NCBI GenBank assembly: GCA_949123685.1
Contig: CASBHZ010000002.1
Span: 1-64,000, forward strand
DNA: 64,000 nucleotides
Source: an uncultured Bacteroidales bacterium
Lineage (GTDB): Bacteria > Bacteroidota > Bacteroidia > Bacteroidales > Muribaculaceae
Direction: 5' to 3'
Shown: piece by piece, positions 9,115 through 18,196 of the stretch
Layout of the letters: each line of letters starts with the position of its first letter
Numbering within the stretch: position 1 is the first letter of the stretch
The notes under the pieces: model-generated
The model's input: only the letters and a program-made list of their open reading frames with translations
What the model was told of the DNA's origin: nothing
Database searches by the model: none
Made by a program: the position numbers and the translations under genes

Positions 9115-11031
9115 CTATTCCTCCGGCACAAGCACCCGCACCTCCCGAGGAACAAACCGATAGCTTCCGCTCCCGTCAATAGGCTGGATTATATCTCCGC
9201 TGAGGATATCCCTATATCGCTTCCCTTCCGGGATAATCTCAAGATAACGCGCCATATCCACTTCGTTATCTTCATCCCTGCCGTTCATCATTACGATAAC
9301 AACATCATCCCCGGCACGACGCTCATAGAGATACACCCCGTTGGTAGGCATGAAATGCTTCATCTTGCCTTCACCTATAGCCTTGCTGCCACGTCGCCAT
9401 TTACACAAAGTGGAGATAAAGTCGAACGCCTCATTCTGAAGATCCGAACGTCCCTCCTTTGTGAAGACAGTGGTCTCATCTCCGGGGAATCCACCGGGCA
9501 TATCCTTACGTACATTACCGTCGCCACCTTCGCGATTGCCATGCATAAGCAATTCCGTGCCGTAATACAACTGCGGGATACCCGGAATTGTCAGAAGAAC
9601 AGTCAGAGCCTGCTTCCACTGGTCGAGCGTTTCAGGTTGGGTAAGAATAAAACGCTCCGTGTCATGGTTATCAAGGAAACGGAGCACGTTCATCGGATCC
9701 GGATAGAGATAATCAAGGGCAAGATGATCATAAATGGCATTCAGCCCGTTCCAAGGGTCGGTCTGCGCCTTGAAAGGAGCCATGTCCCGACTCTTTATCA
9801 TCAACGGGAAATCCATCACAACCGGAAGGTTTGTGTCGGGATTCTTTGCTGTCGCCAATGGCGAGCCTTTCTGCCAGAAAGCTTCGCCCGCCGTTTCGCC
9901 AAACCAACATTCCCCTACTATATTGAAATCCGGATACTGTGCCATAACCTCTGAAATCCAGCGTGCCATCTCTTTCTCATCAGCATAGGGATAAGTGTCC
10001 ATTCGTATGCCGTCAATCTGCGCCTCCTCTATCCACCATATAGAATTTTGAATCAGGTATTTCATTAGATGAGGATTACGCTGGTTAAGATCAGGCATCT
10101 GCTCCACAAACCATCCGTCTTGCGTAAGTTTGCGGTCATAATCAGTGGCATAAGGATCTGTTATCGTTGACAAACGATAATTAGTCTGCACATATTTTTC
10201 AGGAAAGTTAAACCAGTCGGAAGAAGGGCGGTCCTCAAACCATGGATGTCCCGAACCGCAGTGATTGAAAATCATATCCATCACAGTCTTTATACCCTTG
10301 TCATGAAGTTTCTCCACCAATGCCGTATATTGGTCATTGCTACCGAAACGAGGATCAACACGATAATAGTCGGTGGTTGCATATCCGTGATAGCTTCCAC
10401 CCTCCATGTCATTCTCAAGCACCGGGTTAAGCCATACCGCCGTGATTCCGAGAGTGTCAAGATAATCGACATGGTTGGAGATTCCAAGCAAATCACCACC
10501 GTGACGGGTGTTGGGATTCCCCCTGTCCACTTTCACATGATGACGCAGCGAAGCAACATCGTTTATGCTCTCATCACCATTGGCGAAACGGTCGGGCATC
10601 ACCATATAGAGCACATCTGAGGCTGAAAAACCTTGTGCCCCCTTCTGATCGCGCCGCGCACGGAGCTCATATTTTTTAACAACCTTACGTTTACCTTCTC
10701 GCCATTCAAGGCTCATAATGCCCGGACGGGCTTCCGGAGAGGCCGTAAGATACACATACTGCCAATTTGGCGATCCGTCAAGACGCACAACGGAATCCAC
10801 CTTAACGCCCGGATAAGAGAGGGAAAAATCTGCGGGGCGCACATTCTCGCCATGTATCTGAAGCTGCAGCGTGGTGTCGTGCATTCCTGTCCACCAATGG
10901 GGAGGATGGATTTCATCAACTGAAAAAGAGGGTGCTGCCGAAGCCGATAAGGCACTCCCGGCGATAAAGCACAAAAGGCCGCGGCATAAACGCCGCGACC
11001 CGCTGATCGATTTCTTTACGTTCCTATTCAT
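9115..11031 (-). CDS. GH13 family alpha-amylase/neopullulanase-like glycoside hydrolase, exported
   Basis: This enzyme should cleave alpha-1,4-glucans or maltooligosaccharides in the periplasm. I start it at ATG 11031 because that Met opens a good signal peptide (KKSISGSRRLCRGLLCFIAGSALSA); an in-frame start at 11082 would add 17 unlikely residues. From this start (638 aa) there is an N-terminal beta-sandwich (about 35-125) and a GH13 barrel with MPDRFANGD, GGDLLGI, the nucleophile in GIRMDTYPYAD (about D345), the acid/base in VGECWFGE (about E374) and the stabiliser in RFLDNHDTER (about D457). All three catalytic residues are present. A beta-rich C-terminal domain ends with REVRVLVPEE. The layout matches cyclomaltodextrinase or SusA neopullulanase, but there is no susCD next to it. 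Confidence 0.93.
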   Translation of the reverse strand: MNRNVKKSISGSRRLCRGLLCFIAGSALSASAAPSFSVDEIHPPHWWTGMHDTTLQLQIHGENVRPADFSLSYPGVKVDSVVRLDGSPNWQYVYLTASPEARPGIMSLEWREGKRKVVKKYELRARRDQKGAQGFSASDVLYMVMPDRFANGDESINDVASLRHHVKVDRGNPNTRHGGDLLGISNHVDYLDTLGITAVWLNPVLENDMEGGSYHGYATTDYYRVDPRFGSNDQYTALVEKLHDKGIKTVMDMIFNHCGSGHPWFEDRPSSDWFNFPEKYVQTNYRLSTITDPYATDYDRKLTQDGWFVEQMPDLNQRNPHLMKYLIQNSIWWIEEAQIDGIRMDTYPYADEKEMARWISEVMAQYPDFNIVGECWFGETAGEAFWQKGSPLATAKNPDTNLPVVMDFPLMIKSRDMAPFKAQTDPWNGLNAIYDHLALDYLYPDPMNVLRFLDNHDTERFILTQPETLDQWKQALTVLLTIPGIPQLYYGTELLMHGNREGGDGNVRKDMPGGFPGDETTVFTKEGRSDLQNEAFDFISTLCKWRRGSKAIGEGKMKHFMPTNGVYLYERRAGDDVVIVMMNGRDEDNEVDMARYLEIIPEGKRYRDILSGDIIQPIDGSGSYRFVPREVRVLVPEE

Positions 11032-11124
11032 CAAGAATTTCGTTTTAGTTAAGTTTAAGTCAAGCCTATATTCACGGGGCATTGCCCGATATTTAGTGCC
11101 ATGTCCTCAGACATGGTCAATATT

Positions 11125-11988
11125 TCAATCCACCTGGATCACAAGATGATCAGTAAGACTCCAGAATTTGGACGGATTAGTGATCTGAATAGTTTTCGGA
11201 CCATCTTTCTCGCCTGTGATCTGATAGCTGCCTGCAGGCATGTTGCTCCAGATTTTCACTTTCTTGGAGTTAGTCGGGATGGCGGTAAGCGTGCGCTTGT
11301 CTGCAGTCACGAAATATGAAGCGTCGAAATCACCCTTAAGCACCTTTGTGGCACCAAGGAATTTCTTTTCCAACAATCCTTTCTCCTTGAGATTCTTGTT
11401 AGTGCCGATAGCGTAATAAACGCGGTTAGCTTCGTTCTCTGCCGCTACAGCCTGAGCCTGAGCCTCCTCCTTTGCCGCAGTCTCTGTCTTCACCTGCTCC
11501 TGACCCTCGGCAACCTGAGTGTTAAGGGTCTCTATCTGACCTTTAGCAGCTGCAAGATCGCTTTCGAGCTGATTAATTTTCTTATCTTGAGAGGCAATGC
11601 GTTCTTTCAATTGGGCTATAGTCTTTGACATCACGCTGTTTTCATTGCCTGAAGCCTTAATTTTTTCTTCCATCGAAGTCAGAAGCGCCTTATTTGCAGC
11701 CAGACGCGCCTTGATTGAAGCAAGATTATGACGGATTTCCGCGCGACGATCGGCATTCTCGCCATTGCCCATGTTATATAAAAGTCCTTCCTGCATATTG
11801 ATGGAATCAAGTCCGGTGTAAATGTCACCCATGAGAAGCATAAGGGAGTCATTGAACGTAGCAGCTTCCTGATATTCTGCTGTCAAGTCTGCGATACGGA
11901 CTGAATCCTCATCAATTTTTTTCTGATTGCCTGAGCAAGATGCGAGGAGCATGGCTCCGGCGCCGAGGAATAAAATACTTTTTTTCAT
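11125..11988 (-). CDS. Coiled-coil lipoprotein of the Cbp1-like Bacteroidales family
   Basis: This 287-residue protein has a lipoprotein signal (lipobox LLASC, Cys18). A long coiled coil of about 170 residues follows, rich in Ala, Gln and Lys (SKTIAQLKERIASQDKK, INQLESDLAAAKGQIETL), then a compact C-terminal beta domain (VYYAIGTNKNLKEKGLLEKK to the end). This arrangement resembles a conserved Bacteroidales lipoprotein family that includes the reported collagen-binding adhesin Cbp1. The adhesin function is not demonstrable here; a periplasmic structural role is equally possible. The gene is 35 bp downstream of rsmI, in an envelope-rich gene cluster. Confidence 0.75.
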   Translation of the reverse strand: MKKSILFLGAGAMLLASCSGNQKKIDEDSVRIADLTAEYQEAATFNDSLMLLMGDIYTGLDSINMQEGLLYNMGNGENADRRAEIRHNLASIKARLAANKALLTSMEEKIKASGNENSVMSKTIAQLKERIASQDKKINQLESDLAAAKGQIETLNTQVAEGQEQVKTETAAKEEAQAQAVAAENEANRVYYAIGTNKNLKEKGLLEKKFLGATKVLKGDFDASYFVTADKRTLTAIPTNSKKVKIWSNMPAGSYQITGEKDGPKTIQITNPSKFWSLTDHLVIQVD

Positions 11989-12023
11989 AATCGTATAGTT
12001 TATAGTTTCTATATATTTCTTAA

Positions 12024-12698
12024 CTATGATTCACCTTCTATCACTATAACAATCTCCCCCTTCGTTTGGTTCAAAGCATAATACTCGGCAAGTGCGCCGA
12101 GGGTGTCTTTATTTATCGTCTCATGCATTTTAGAGATCTCACGGCATACTGCGGCAGGACGTTCAACACCAAATGCATCAGCAAGTTGACGAAGAGTCCG
12201 GGCAAGGCGCAAGGGAGATTCATAAATTATCACAGTTCTCGGATCCTGTGCCAATTCTGCAAGGCGAGTCTGCCGCCCTTTCTTCAGTGGGAGGAAACCT
12301 TCGAAGACAAAACGGTCACAAGGAAGCCCGGAAGATACGAGAGCCGGAACAAATGCCGTGGCACCGGGAAGACACTCCACATCCACACTGCGACGACGGC
12401 AGGCACGTGAAAGCATAAAACCGGGATCGGATATACCGGGCGTGCCGGCATCCGAAATAAGTGCCACAACAGCCCCACCTTCAATCTGTTCTGCGATATG
12501 ATCGCAAGTCTGGTGTTCATTAAACTTATGATGACTTCGCATTGGCGTAGAAATCTCATAATGCTTCAGAAGCTTGCCGGAGGTCCGGGTGTCTTCAGCA
12601 AGAATATAATCCACCTCTTTCAGCACCTTAAGCGCACGGAAAGTGATGTCTTCAAGATTTCCGACAGGAGTCGGAACTATATAAAGCTTTCCACTCAT
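12024..12698 (-). CDS. rsmI: 16S rRNA (cytidine(1402)-2'-O)-methyltransferase RsmI
   Basis: This 224-residue protein belongs to the tetrapyrrole-methylase-fold SAM methyltransferases. Diagnostic segments are the N-terminal GKLYIVPTPVGNLEDITFRAL, then AEDTRTSGKLL, the SAM-binding ALISDAGTPGISDPG and CLPGATAFVPALV. RsmI 2'-O-methylates C1402 of 16S rRNA to fine-tune decoding. The C-terminus (TKGEIVIVIEG) is the family ending. It is slightly short because it lacks the extra C-terminal helical extension of longer homologues. Its ATG overlaps the TGA of the upstream coiled-coil gene (ATGA). Confidence 0.95.
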   Translation of the reverse strand: MSGKLYIVPTPVGNLEDITFRALKVLKEVDYILAEDTRTSGKLLKHYEISTPMRSHHKFNEHQTCDHIAEQIEGGAVVALISDAGTPGISDPGFMLSRACRRRSVDVECLPGATAFVPALVSSGLPCDRFVFEGFLPLKKGRQTRLAELAQDPRTVIIYESPLRLARTLRQLADAFGVERPAAVCREISKMHETINKDTLGALAEYYALNQTKGEIVIVIEGES

Positions 12699-13321
12699 GC
12701 TTCAAAATATCCTCTTATGATTTCCATAAAGTCGATCACCTCTTGGTTTTCCTCGTCCCATCCCAACTCTCCGATAAAATATTCCTCCGCCTCATCATAG
12801 CTGTCCATTGCCACGATCATGTTCATAGCTGAAGAAAACTCGCTGTCGGAATTAGAAAACAGTTCACGCTTAAAACGGAAACGGTCGTTAAGACAGAAAG
12901 CCGGTTTGTCCTGCTTGTGTTTGCGCACCTCCTGAAATTCCTGTTTCTTCGGTGTTTCAATCCGCCCCGAAGAGGCAATCATATCATCAACCTTATTGTC
13001 ATCATAAATTTTGACGTAGGGCTCATCTTCTGAAATTTCCGATTCTCTTTTAGTCCTTATCCCGGATTGGATTTCCGTATCTACACAAACTTCCGGTACA
13101 GAAGTAATTTCCTTTTCCTCAATTGCGTATGACCCTTCATCAGAAGCCGCAACATCATCTGATATCAATGGAGCCTCTTGATTGTCTGTAAGATTCCTGA
13201 TCCTTTCCATAATCAACGGTTCCAGTTCAGCAATCTTATCTTCACGTAATTGGGCAAGCTCAAGGAGCCCCTCTATCTCATAGATCTTATCTTTAAGATC
13301 CTTTACATCTTCTATCATCAT
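12695..13321 (-). CDS. Acidic coiled-coil hypothetical protein
   Basis: About 208 residues from ATG 13321, which sits one base after the dacB stop codon; a TTG 18 bp upstream would overlap dacB and is less likely. There is no signal peptide, so it is cytoplasmic. The N-terminal 40 residues form a coiled coil (MIEDVKDLKDKIYEIEGLLE). The middle is acidic and probably disordered. The C-terminal about 75 residues form a compact helical domain (CLNDRFRFKRELFSNSDSEF ... GWDEENQEVIDFMEIIRGYF). I recognise the pattern as a conserved Bacteroidales hypothetical found with rsmI but can assign no function. Overlaps of 1-4 bp with both neighbours show translational coupling. Confidence 0.75.
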   Translation of the reverse strand: MMIEDVKDLKDKIYEIEGLLELAQLREDKIAELEPLIMERIRNLTDNQEAPLISDDVAASDEGSYAIEEKEITSVPEVCVDTEIQSGIRTKRESEISEDEPYVKIYDDNKVDDMIASSGRIETPKKQEFQEVRKHKQDKPAFCLNDRFRFKRELFSNSDSEFSSAMNMIVAMDSYDEAEEYFIGELGWDEENQEVIDFMEIIRGYFEA

Positions 13322-13322
13322 A

Positions 13323-14543
13323 TTATTCAGTTTTTTCAATTGTCTTATCTCCGGGAATAAAAATCTCCAGCAAAGCCTTCTTCAAGCCTTCACGTGCCGA
13401 AGACCGGTTTGTCATCTCATTCATTATAACCACTATGATATGCGTAGGGGCATAATCATCGTCAAGTTTATATCCGGCATAACATTGAATCCCTTTCATG
13501 CTTCCCGTCTTCATTGCCACATATCCTTCAAGAGGAGTGTCCGCCATGAAGCTCCGCAGCGTTCCCTCCTGTCCGGCAAGAGGGAAGAAAGACGCATAAT
13601 AGGGATTACCGGATCCTTCCGTGAGAACATGCGCCATAAAGCGTGCGGTAACGCGGTTCTGACGTGAAAGACCGGATCCGTCGACTATATTAACGCCCGA
13701 CATGGGCGCTCCGTTCTTTTTCCAATAATCTGTTTCAAGCGAAGCTCCCTTTGCCGTGGAACCTTTATGTCCGGCAGCCACGGCATAAGACCGTAACAAC
13801 GCCTCCGCATACTGGTTGTCGCTGCGCATCATGCATGAGCGCATGATCTCATCCAAGGGCACAGACACATGATCCACTATCAGGGTACGCTCACCTTCGC
13901 GGAGATTCTCGCCATCCACTGAAATCCCCTTTAAAGACAATACTGCCCGGAGACGAGTGTCAAATACTGCAGCGGGATTGGAAACCGAACGGCTTCCGGA
14001 AGCGTTATCCTCAAAGTTGAGTCCATGCGAGCCGGTGCCATATGAGTGCTTGAGGTCGCCCGACATCCATGAAGGGGGGATTGCAGGACCGCTCCAGATA
14101 CCCTCATCCACCACGATGCGCCCCCTGATAGAGGTCACCCCGCGCTCGGAAAGGGCGGATGCGATCTCGGTGCAAATGTTTTTGCACCCTTCCACATAAC
14201 GGGAGTTGAGCGAAGGATCGCCGCTACCTACAATGACCAGGTTGCCGTCAAGAACACTGTCACGAACCTCCCCGGTTGCATATACTTCCGTGTGAAACCT
14301 GGATTCCTCATCAAGACGCGAAAGAAGAGTCGCCGTAGTGACACATTTCATAATCGATGCCGGGATGAGGGGACGATCCGCATTCATTTCCAAAAGGGTA
14401 TCTCCCGTGGACAAATCAATTACAAGAATCGCAGAATTGTCGGTGCTGATGCCTCGAGTCTGGCTGAAATCATCCAGGACATCGGCATACAACGGCAATC
14501 CCGCAACGAGGAGAAGCAGAAAGAGTATCTGTCGCATTTTCAT
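13323..14543 (-). CDS. dacB: D-alanyl-D-alanine carboxypeptidase/endopeptidase (PBP4, peptidase S13)
   Basis: This 406-residue exported protein has a signal peptide (about 1-20, ending LYA) and all three active-site motifs of class C penicillin-binding proteins: SIMK (about S63 to K66), SDN (about 241-243) and KTG (about 345-347). The inserted domain between SxxK and SxN is present, as in PBP4. It should trim D-Ala from peptidoglycan stems or cut 4,3 cross-links in the periplasm. It is the first gene of a minus-strand cluster (dacB, coiled-coil gene, rsmI, Cbp1-like). A perfect -7 element lies only about 5 bases upstream of its ATG, suggesting a leaderless or nearly leaderless mRNA. Confidence 0.93.
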   Translation of the reverse strand: MKMRQILFLLLLVAGLPLYADVLDDFSQTRGISTDNSAILVIDLSTGDTLLEMNADRPLIPASIMKCVTTATLLSRLDEESRFHTEVYATGEVRDSVLDGNLVIVGSGDPSLNSRYVEGCKNICTEIASALSERGVTSIRGRIVVDEGIWSGPAIPPSWMSGDLKHSYGTGSHGLNFEDNASGSRSVSNPAAVFDTRLRAVLSLKGISVDGENLREGERTLIVDHVSVPLDEIMRSCMMRSDNQYAEALLRSYAVAAGHKGSTAKGASLETDYWKKNGAPMSGVNIVDGSGLSRQNRVTARFMAHVLTEGSGNPYYASFFPLAGQEGTLRSFMADTPLEGYVAMKTGSMKGIQCYAGYKLDDDYAPTHIIVVIMNEMTNRSSAREGLKKALLEIFIPGDKTIEKTE

Positions 14544-14548
14544 AAGTA

Positions 14549-14556
14549 CAAAATTA
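14549..14556 (-). promoter_or_regulatory. Bacteroidetes -7 promoter element for dacB
   Basis: On the minus strand TAATTTTG matches TAnnTTTG exactly and is followed by only about five bases before the dacB ATG. Transcription should start at or within a few bases of the start codon. Confidence 0.6.
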
Positions 14557-14589
14557 ACTCTTCTTGCTTCGACTTACAAATCTTTTTAG

Positions 14590-14597
14590 TAATTTTG
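14590..14597 (+). promoter_or_regulatory. Bacteroidetes -7 promoter element for the PerM-like gene
   Basis: TAATTTTG matches TAnnTTTG exactly and is separated from the ATG at 14602 by four bases. This mirrors the dacB promoter on the other side of the same 58-bp gap, so both divergent genes look leaderless. Confidence 0.6.
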
Positions 14598-14601
14598 GCT
14601 T

Positions 14602-15729
14602 ATGAATAACTACGAACGCCGTCCTTACACATTCGACAGAGTGGTGCGTATTCTTTTTTCTGTATGCGCCCTTCTGGCAACATTGTACCTCCTCTCTATC
14701 CTAAAGGGGGTGCTCTTACCCTTTCTCGTGGCATGCCTGATAGCATATATGCTTGAACCCGTGGTGAAATGGAACCAGAAATGGATGCATACACAGAACC
14801 GTTTCATTCCGGTGATGACCACACTTATAGAAACATGCGTAGTGGCAGGCGGATTCTGTGCCATCTTTTTCCCTTATCTCATATCGGAATGCGCACAAAT
14901 GACAGAAATGGTAAAAACATATGCCACCAAACAGATAGACATACCATTTATCTCCGAAAGCATTCACCGATTTATAAGAGACAATATAGATTTCAACCAG
15001 CTTTCGAAACTCCTATCGCAAGAACAATGGGAGAAACTTATCAAAACAAGCATCTCGTCTTCATGGAGTTTCTTGAGTTCGAGCCTCGCTTTCGTCTTCG
15101 GAGTTATCAGCTGGCTCGTGGTGATCCTTTACGTGATATTCATAATGCTTGATTACGAAAAGCTCTCACTCAGTTTTCGCCAGCTTGTTCCGCACAGCCA
15201 TCGCAGGCGTGTGTTCCGCATATTCGATGACATAAAGAACGCCATGAACCGCTATTTCCGAGGACAATTCCTGATAGCCTTCATTGTCGGCATACTTTTC
15301 TCAATAGGATTCCTCATCATAGGATTACCGATGGGGATAGTGCTCGGACTTTTTATAGGCATGCTCAACATGGTTCCATACCTTCAACTTATATCTTTAC
15401 CGATCACGGCTCTGCTCTGTCTGGTATGGACCGTAAGCACAGGAGGAGATTTCTGGCTCATTTTCTGGGAATCCATGGCTGTATACGTGGTGGTGCAGTG
15501 CATTCAAGACCTCGTTCTCACACCCAAGATCATGGGCAAGGCTATGGGACTGAATCCGGCTATAATTCTCCTCTCCCTATCAATATGGGGCAGTCTACTC
15601 GGATTTATGGGGCTTATAATCGCACTCCCCTTGACCACTCTCGTGCTTTCATATTACAACCTTTACGTGATACAACGAATACAGCAAAAAAACGATAAAA
15701 CCAATGTTCCATCTACCGATAGCGTCTGA
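14602..15729 (+). CDS. AI-2E/PerM family membrane permease
   Basis: This 375-residue inner-membrane protein has the AI-2E exporter/PerM family pattern: an N-terminal pair of membrane helices (VRILFSVCALLATLYLLSIL, LPFLVACLIAYML), a large amphipathic central region (about 85-150), then a cluster of helices with GQFLIAFIVGILFSIGFLII, LGLFIGMLNMVPYL and LTPKIMGKAMGLNPAIILLS. Members have been tied to autoinducer-2 export, polyamine or Na+/H+ transport; substrate prediction is unreliable. It overlaps the downstream antiporter gene by 26 bp, so the two are cotranscribed and probably translationally coupled, favouring an ion-related role. Confidence 0.9.
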   Translation: MNNYERRPYTFDRVVRILFSVCALLATLYLLSILKGVLLPFLVACLIAYMLEPVVKWNQKWMHTQNRFIPVMTTLIETCVVAGGFCAIFFPYLISECAQMTEMVKTYATKQIDIPFISESIHRFIRDNIDFNQLSKLLSQEQWEKLIKTSISSSWSFLSSSLAFVFGVISWLVVILYVIFIMLDYEKLSLSFRQLVPHSHRRRVFRIFDDIKNAMNRYFRGQFLIAFIVGILFSIGFLIIGLPMGIVLGLFIGMLNMVPYLQLISLPITALLCLVWTVSTGGDFWLIFWESMAVYVVVQCIQDLVLTPKIMGKAMGLNPAIILLSLSIWGSLLGFMGLIIALPLTTLVLSYYNLYVIQRIQQKNDKTNVPSTDSV

Positions 15730-18040
15730 ATACACATCCCAGGTTCAGGAGACCACCGTGGATGAAATTACCCAGAAAGTTTCCACTGAAATAAATCCCG
15801 ATGCCGAAGCGGCATCTTCTGAAGAGGAACATACAAACGGACTGATAGCCGACCTCGCATGGATCCTATTGCTCGGAGCCGTGGTCACGCTCCTTTTCAA
15901 GAAGATGAAGCAACCTGTAGTGCTCGGTTATATCCTTGCCGGATTTCTTGCGAGCCCGAAATTCGAATATCTCCCGTCGATATCCAACCTCGAGAACATT
16001 TCGTTCTGGGCAGACCTCGGAATAGTGGTGCTGATGTTTTCCATCGGTCTGGAATTTTCATTTAAGAAGCTGATGAATTCCGGTTCTTCGGCAATAGTGA
16101 CAGCTTTGATAATCATTACCGGAATGACATTCGCCGGTTTCGGCGTTGGATGTATACTCGGATTCAATACCATAAACTGCATATTCCTCGGAGGCATGAT
16201 CTCAATGTCGTCAACCACCATAATCATGAAATCGCTCGACGACCTTGGATTGCGACAAAAGAAATTCGCTTCCCTCGTGTTGGCGGTGCTAATAATTGAA
16301 GACCTTTTTGCGGTATTGATGCTCGTGCTCCTCTCTTCAATGGCAATGGGCGACATAAAAGGGATAGAACTGCTTTATTCTATCGGCAAACTGGTTTTCT
16401 TCCTCATAATATGGTTCCTTGTAGGTGTATATGTAATACCCACTTTCCTCACGAAGATGCGCAATTATCTCAATGATGAGACGCTTCTCGTGGTGGCGAT
16501 GGGACTTTGCTTCTCCATGGCTGTATTCAGCGTAATCTGCGGGTTCTCCCTGGAACTTGGGGCTTTCGTTATGGGATCCATCCTCGCCGGAACAGTAATG
16601 GCGGAAAGGATGGAAAGGGTGATAGGTCCGGTAAAGAACCTTTTCGGATCAGTCTTCTTCATCTCCGTGGGAATGATGGTGGACCCTCACGTGTTGGGTC
16701 AATATTGGTGGGAAATCCTGATACTCGCAGCCGTCGTAATTGTGGGAATGATAATCTTCGGCACACTCGGAATGCTTGTGACCGGTCAGAATCTCAAAGT
16801 GGCTATAGAAAGCGGATTCACCCTCACTCAAGTCGGAGAATTTTCTTTCATCATTGCGTCATTAGGCATGAGCCTCGGCGTTCTGAACCAGTCGCTGTAT
16901 CCTATAATAGTGGCTGTCTCTGTGCTCACGATCTTTACCACGCCTTATTTCATCAAGATGGCAGATGGGGCATACACACATGTGGAAAGACATCTCCCCA
17001 AGGGGTTGAACTTCTTGATATCGAGATATTCAAAACAGGTTGTAGATTCCAATGAGACGAAACAGTTATGGATCGCCATAATAAAGCGCTATTTATGGAG
17101 GATACTCCTTTATTCGGTGATACTCCTTGCGGAGATATTGTTCTCCCGCAGTTTCCTGTTCCCTGTCATGGAAGAGTACATTCCCAAGTGGGGACACCTC
17201 ATTGCCACGGTCATAACTATCATGGCAATGCTCCCTTTCCTCGTGGCATTAAGTTTCAGCACCACGAAACCTGATGAGAGGATGCAGCTCCACAAGTCGG
17301 CAAGTTTCTATGACGTCCCGCTTGTTGCAATGCGCATTGTACGTTACCTCCTCGCCTTGCTGTTCATTACATATTTCACAACACTCGCCTATTCTTCAAT
17401 CACCGGATGGATTGTAGGAGCCGGATGCTTTATACTCATAATGATTTTTGCATCCACAAAACTCATGCAGCGATACAACCGGATGGAAGAGAGGTTCATG
17501 AACAACCTCAACAGCCGCGAAAACACCCGTCTCGGCACCAATAACAATCTGGTTGACGATATGCATCAGGCCTATATACAGGTAGGACAATGCTCTCCAT
17601 TCGTGGGTGACAAGATAAAGGATTCCCGATTACGGGATGATTACGGAGTGAGCATATCAAGTATACAGCGTGGTGACGACTATATGCCGCTGCCCTCTCC
17701 TATGGCCCGAATATTCCCCGGAGACATACTCGGAGTGATCGGCAGCGATGACCAACTGAAGAAACTTAATGAGGATATCGAAGCCTCGGAACATGCCTGC
17801 AGTGCGGTTAAAGTGACTCAACACAAGGTGGAATTAAAGAGCATCAGGCTTACCGAACATTCCCCCATTGTGGGAATGCCATTAGGTCAGACAAACATCC
17901 AGAAAGATTACTATTCGATGATCGTGAAAGTTCAACGCGAAGAAGACGAATTTATCCAGCCCGAAGCGGACATGGTGCTTCAAGCAGGCGATGCCATCTG
18001 GGTAGTAGGCGATCCCTCCTATTTCGACAAGATGAGGTGA
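15704..18040 (+). CDS. KefB/CPA2-type cation:proton antiporter with two C-terminal TrkA-C-like domains
   Basis: This 778-residue inner-membrane protein starts with a hydrophilic stretch, then a CPA2 transporter domain (about 48-420) with GYILAGFLASPKFEYLP, LGIVVLMFSIGLEFSFKK, LVLAVLIIEDLFAVLML and TQVGEFSFIIASLGM, as in KefB/KefC and bacterial K+/H+ exchangers. A second hydrophobic block (about 450-590) is extra relative to standard family members. The C-terminus holds two TrkA-C-like regulatory domains (about 615-690 and 695-778), without an obvious NAD-binding TrkA-N domain. It likely exchanges K+ or Na+ for protons under ligand control. The start codon lies inside the upstream PerM-like gene (26-bp overlap); no later Met gives a full transporter, though an internal GTG is possible. 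Confidence 0.92.
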   Translation: MFHLPIASEYTSQVQETTVDEITQKVSTEINPDAEAASSEEEHTNGLIADLAWILLLGAVVTLLFKKMKQPVVLGYILAGFLASPKFEYLPSISNLENISFWADLGIVVLMFSIGLEFSFKKLMNSGSSAIVTALIIITGMTFAGFGVGCILGFNTINCIFLGGMISMSSTTIIMKSLDDLGLRQKKFASLVLAVLIIEDLFAVLMLVLLSSMAMGDIKGIELLYSIGKLVFFLIIWFLVGVYVIPTFLTKMRNYLNDETLLVVAMGLCFSMAVFSVICGFSLELGAFVMGSILAGTVMAERMERVIGPVKNLFGSVFFISVGMMVDPHVLGQYWWEILILAAVVIVGMIIFGTLGMLVTGQNLKVAIESGFTLTQVGEFSFIIASLGMSLGVLNQSLYPIIVAVSVLTIFTTPYFIKMADGAYTHVERHLPKGLNFLISRYSKQVVDSNETKQLWIAIIKRYLWRILLYSVILLAEILFSRSFLFPVMEEYIPKWGHLIATVITIMAMLPFLVALSFSTTKPDERMQLHKSASFYDVPLVAMRIVRYLLALLFITYFTTLAYSSITGWIVGAGCFILIMIFASTKLMQRYNRMEERFMNNLNSRENTRLGTNNNLVDDMHQAYIQVGQCSPFVGDKIKDSRLRDDYGVSISSIQRGDDYMPLPSPMARIFPGDILGVIGSDDQLKKLNEDIEASEHACSAVKVTQHKVELKSIRLTEHSPIVGMPLGQTNIQKDYYSMIVKVQREEDEFIQPEADMVLQAGDAIWVVGDPSYFDKMR

Positions 18041-18042
18041 TG

Positions 18043-18194
18043 TTAGGCTTTAGGTGTTAGGCTTTAGGCTTTAGAAAATATCCGCCCCTACCTGTTTAAT
18101 CCCAACCTAACACCTAAAGCCTCAAACCTAAAGCCTCAAAATAAAACTTCGCATCAAACAACCTAATGCCTAAAGCCTAACACCTAAAGCCTTA
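18043..18194. repeat. TTAGGNN heptamer array, inverted halves, between convergent antiporter genes
   Basis: The gap between the two convergent antiporter genes is made almost wholly of degenerate heptamers (TTAGGCT, TTAGGTG). The left half runs on the plus strand and the right half in reverse complement (AGCCTAA, CACCTAA), so the whole can fold into a long imperfect hairpin. It starts three bases after one stop codon and abuts the other, so it may act as a two-way terminator. The same family occurs at 33528, 45177 and 57359. Confidence 0.85.
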
Positions 18195-18196
18195 AG

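Noticed and set aside
11099..11116. CCATGTC-CTCA-GACATGG hairpin between the Cbp1-like and GH13 genes considered as a terminator.
   Set aside because: The stem is only seven base pairs and has no T run on either strand; it could be a weak processing site, but the evidence is thin.
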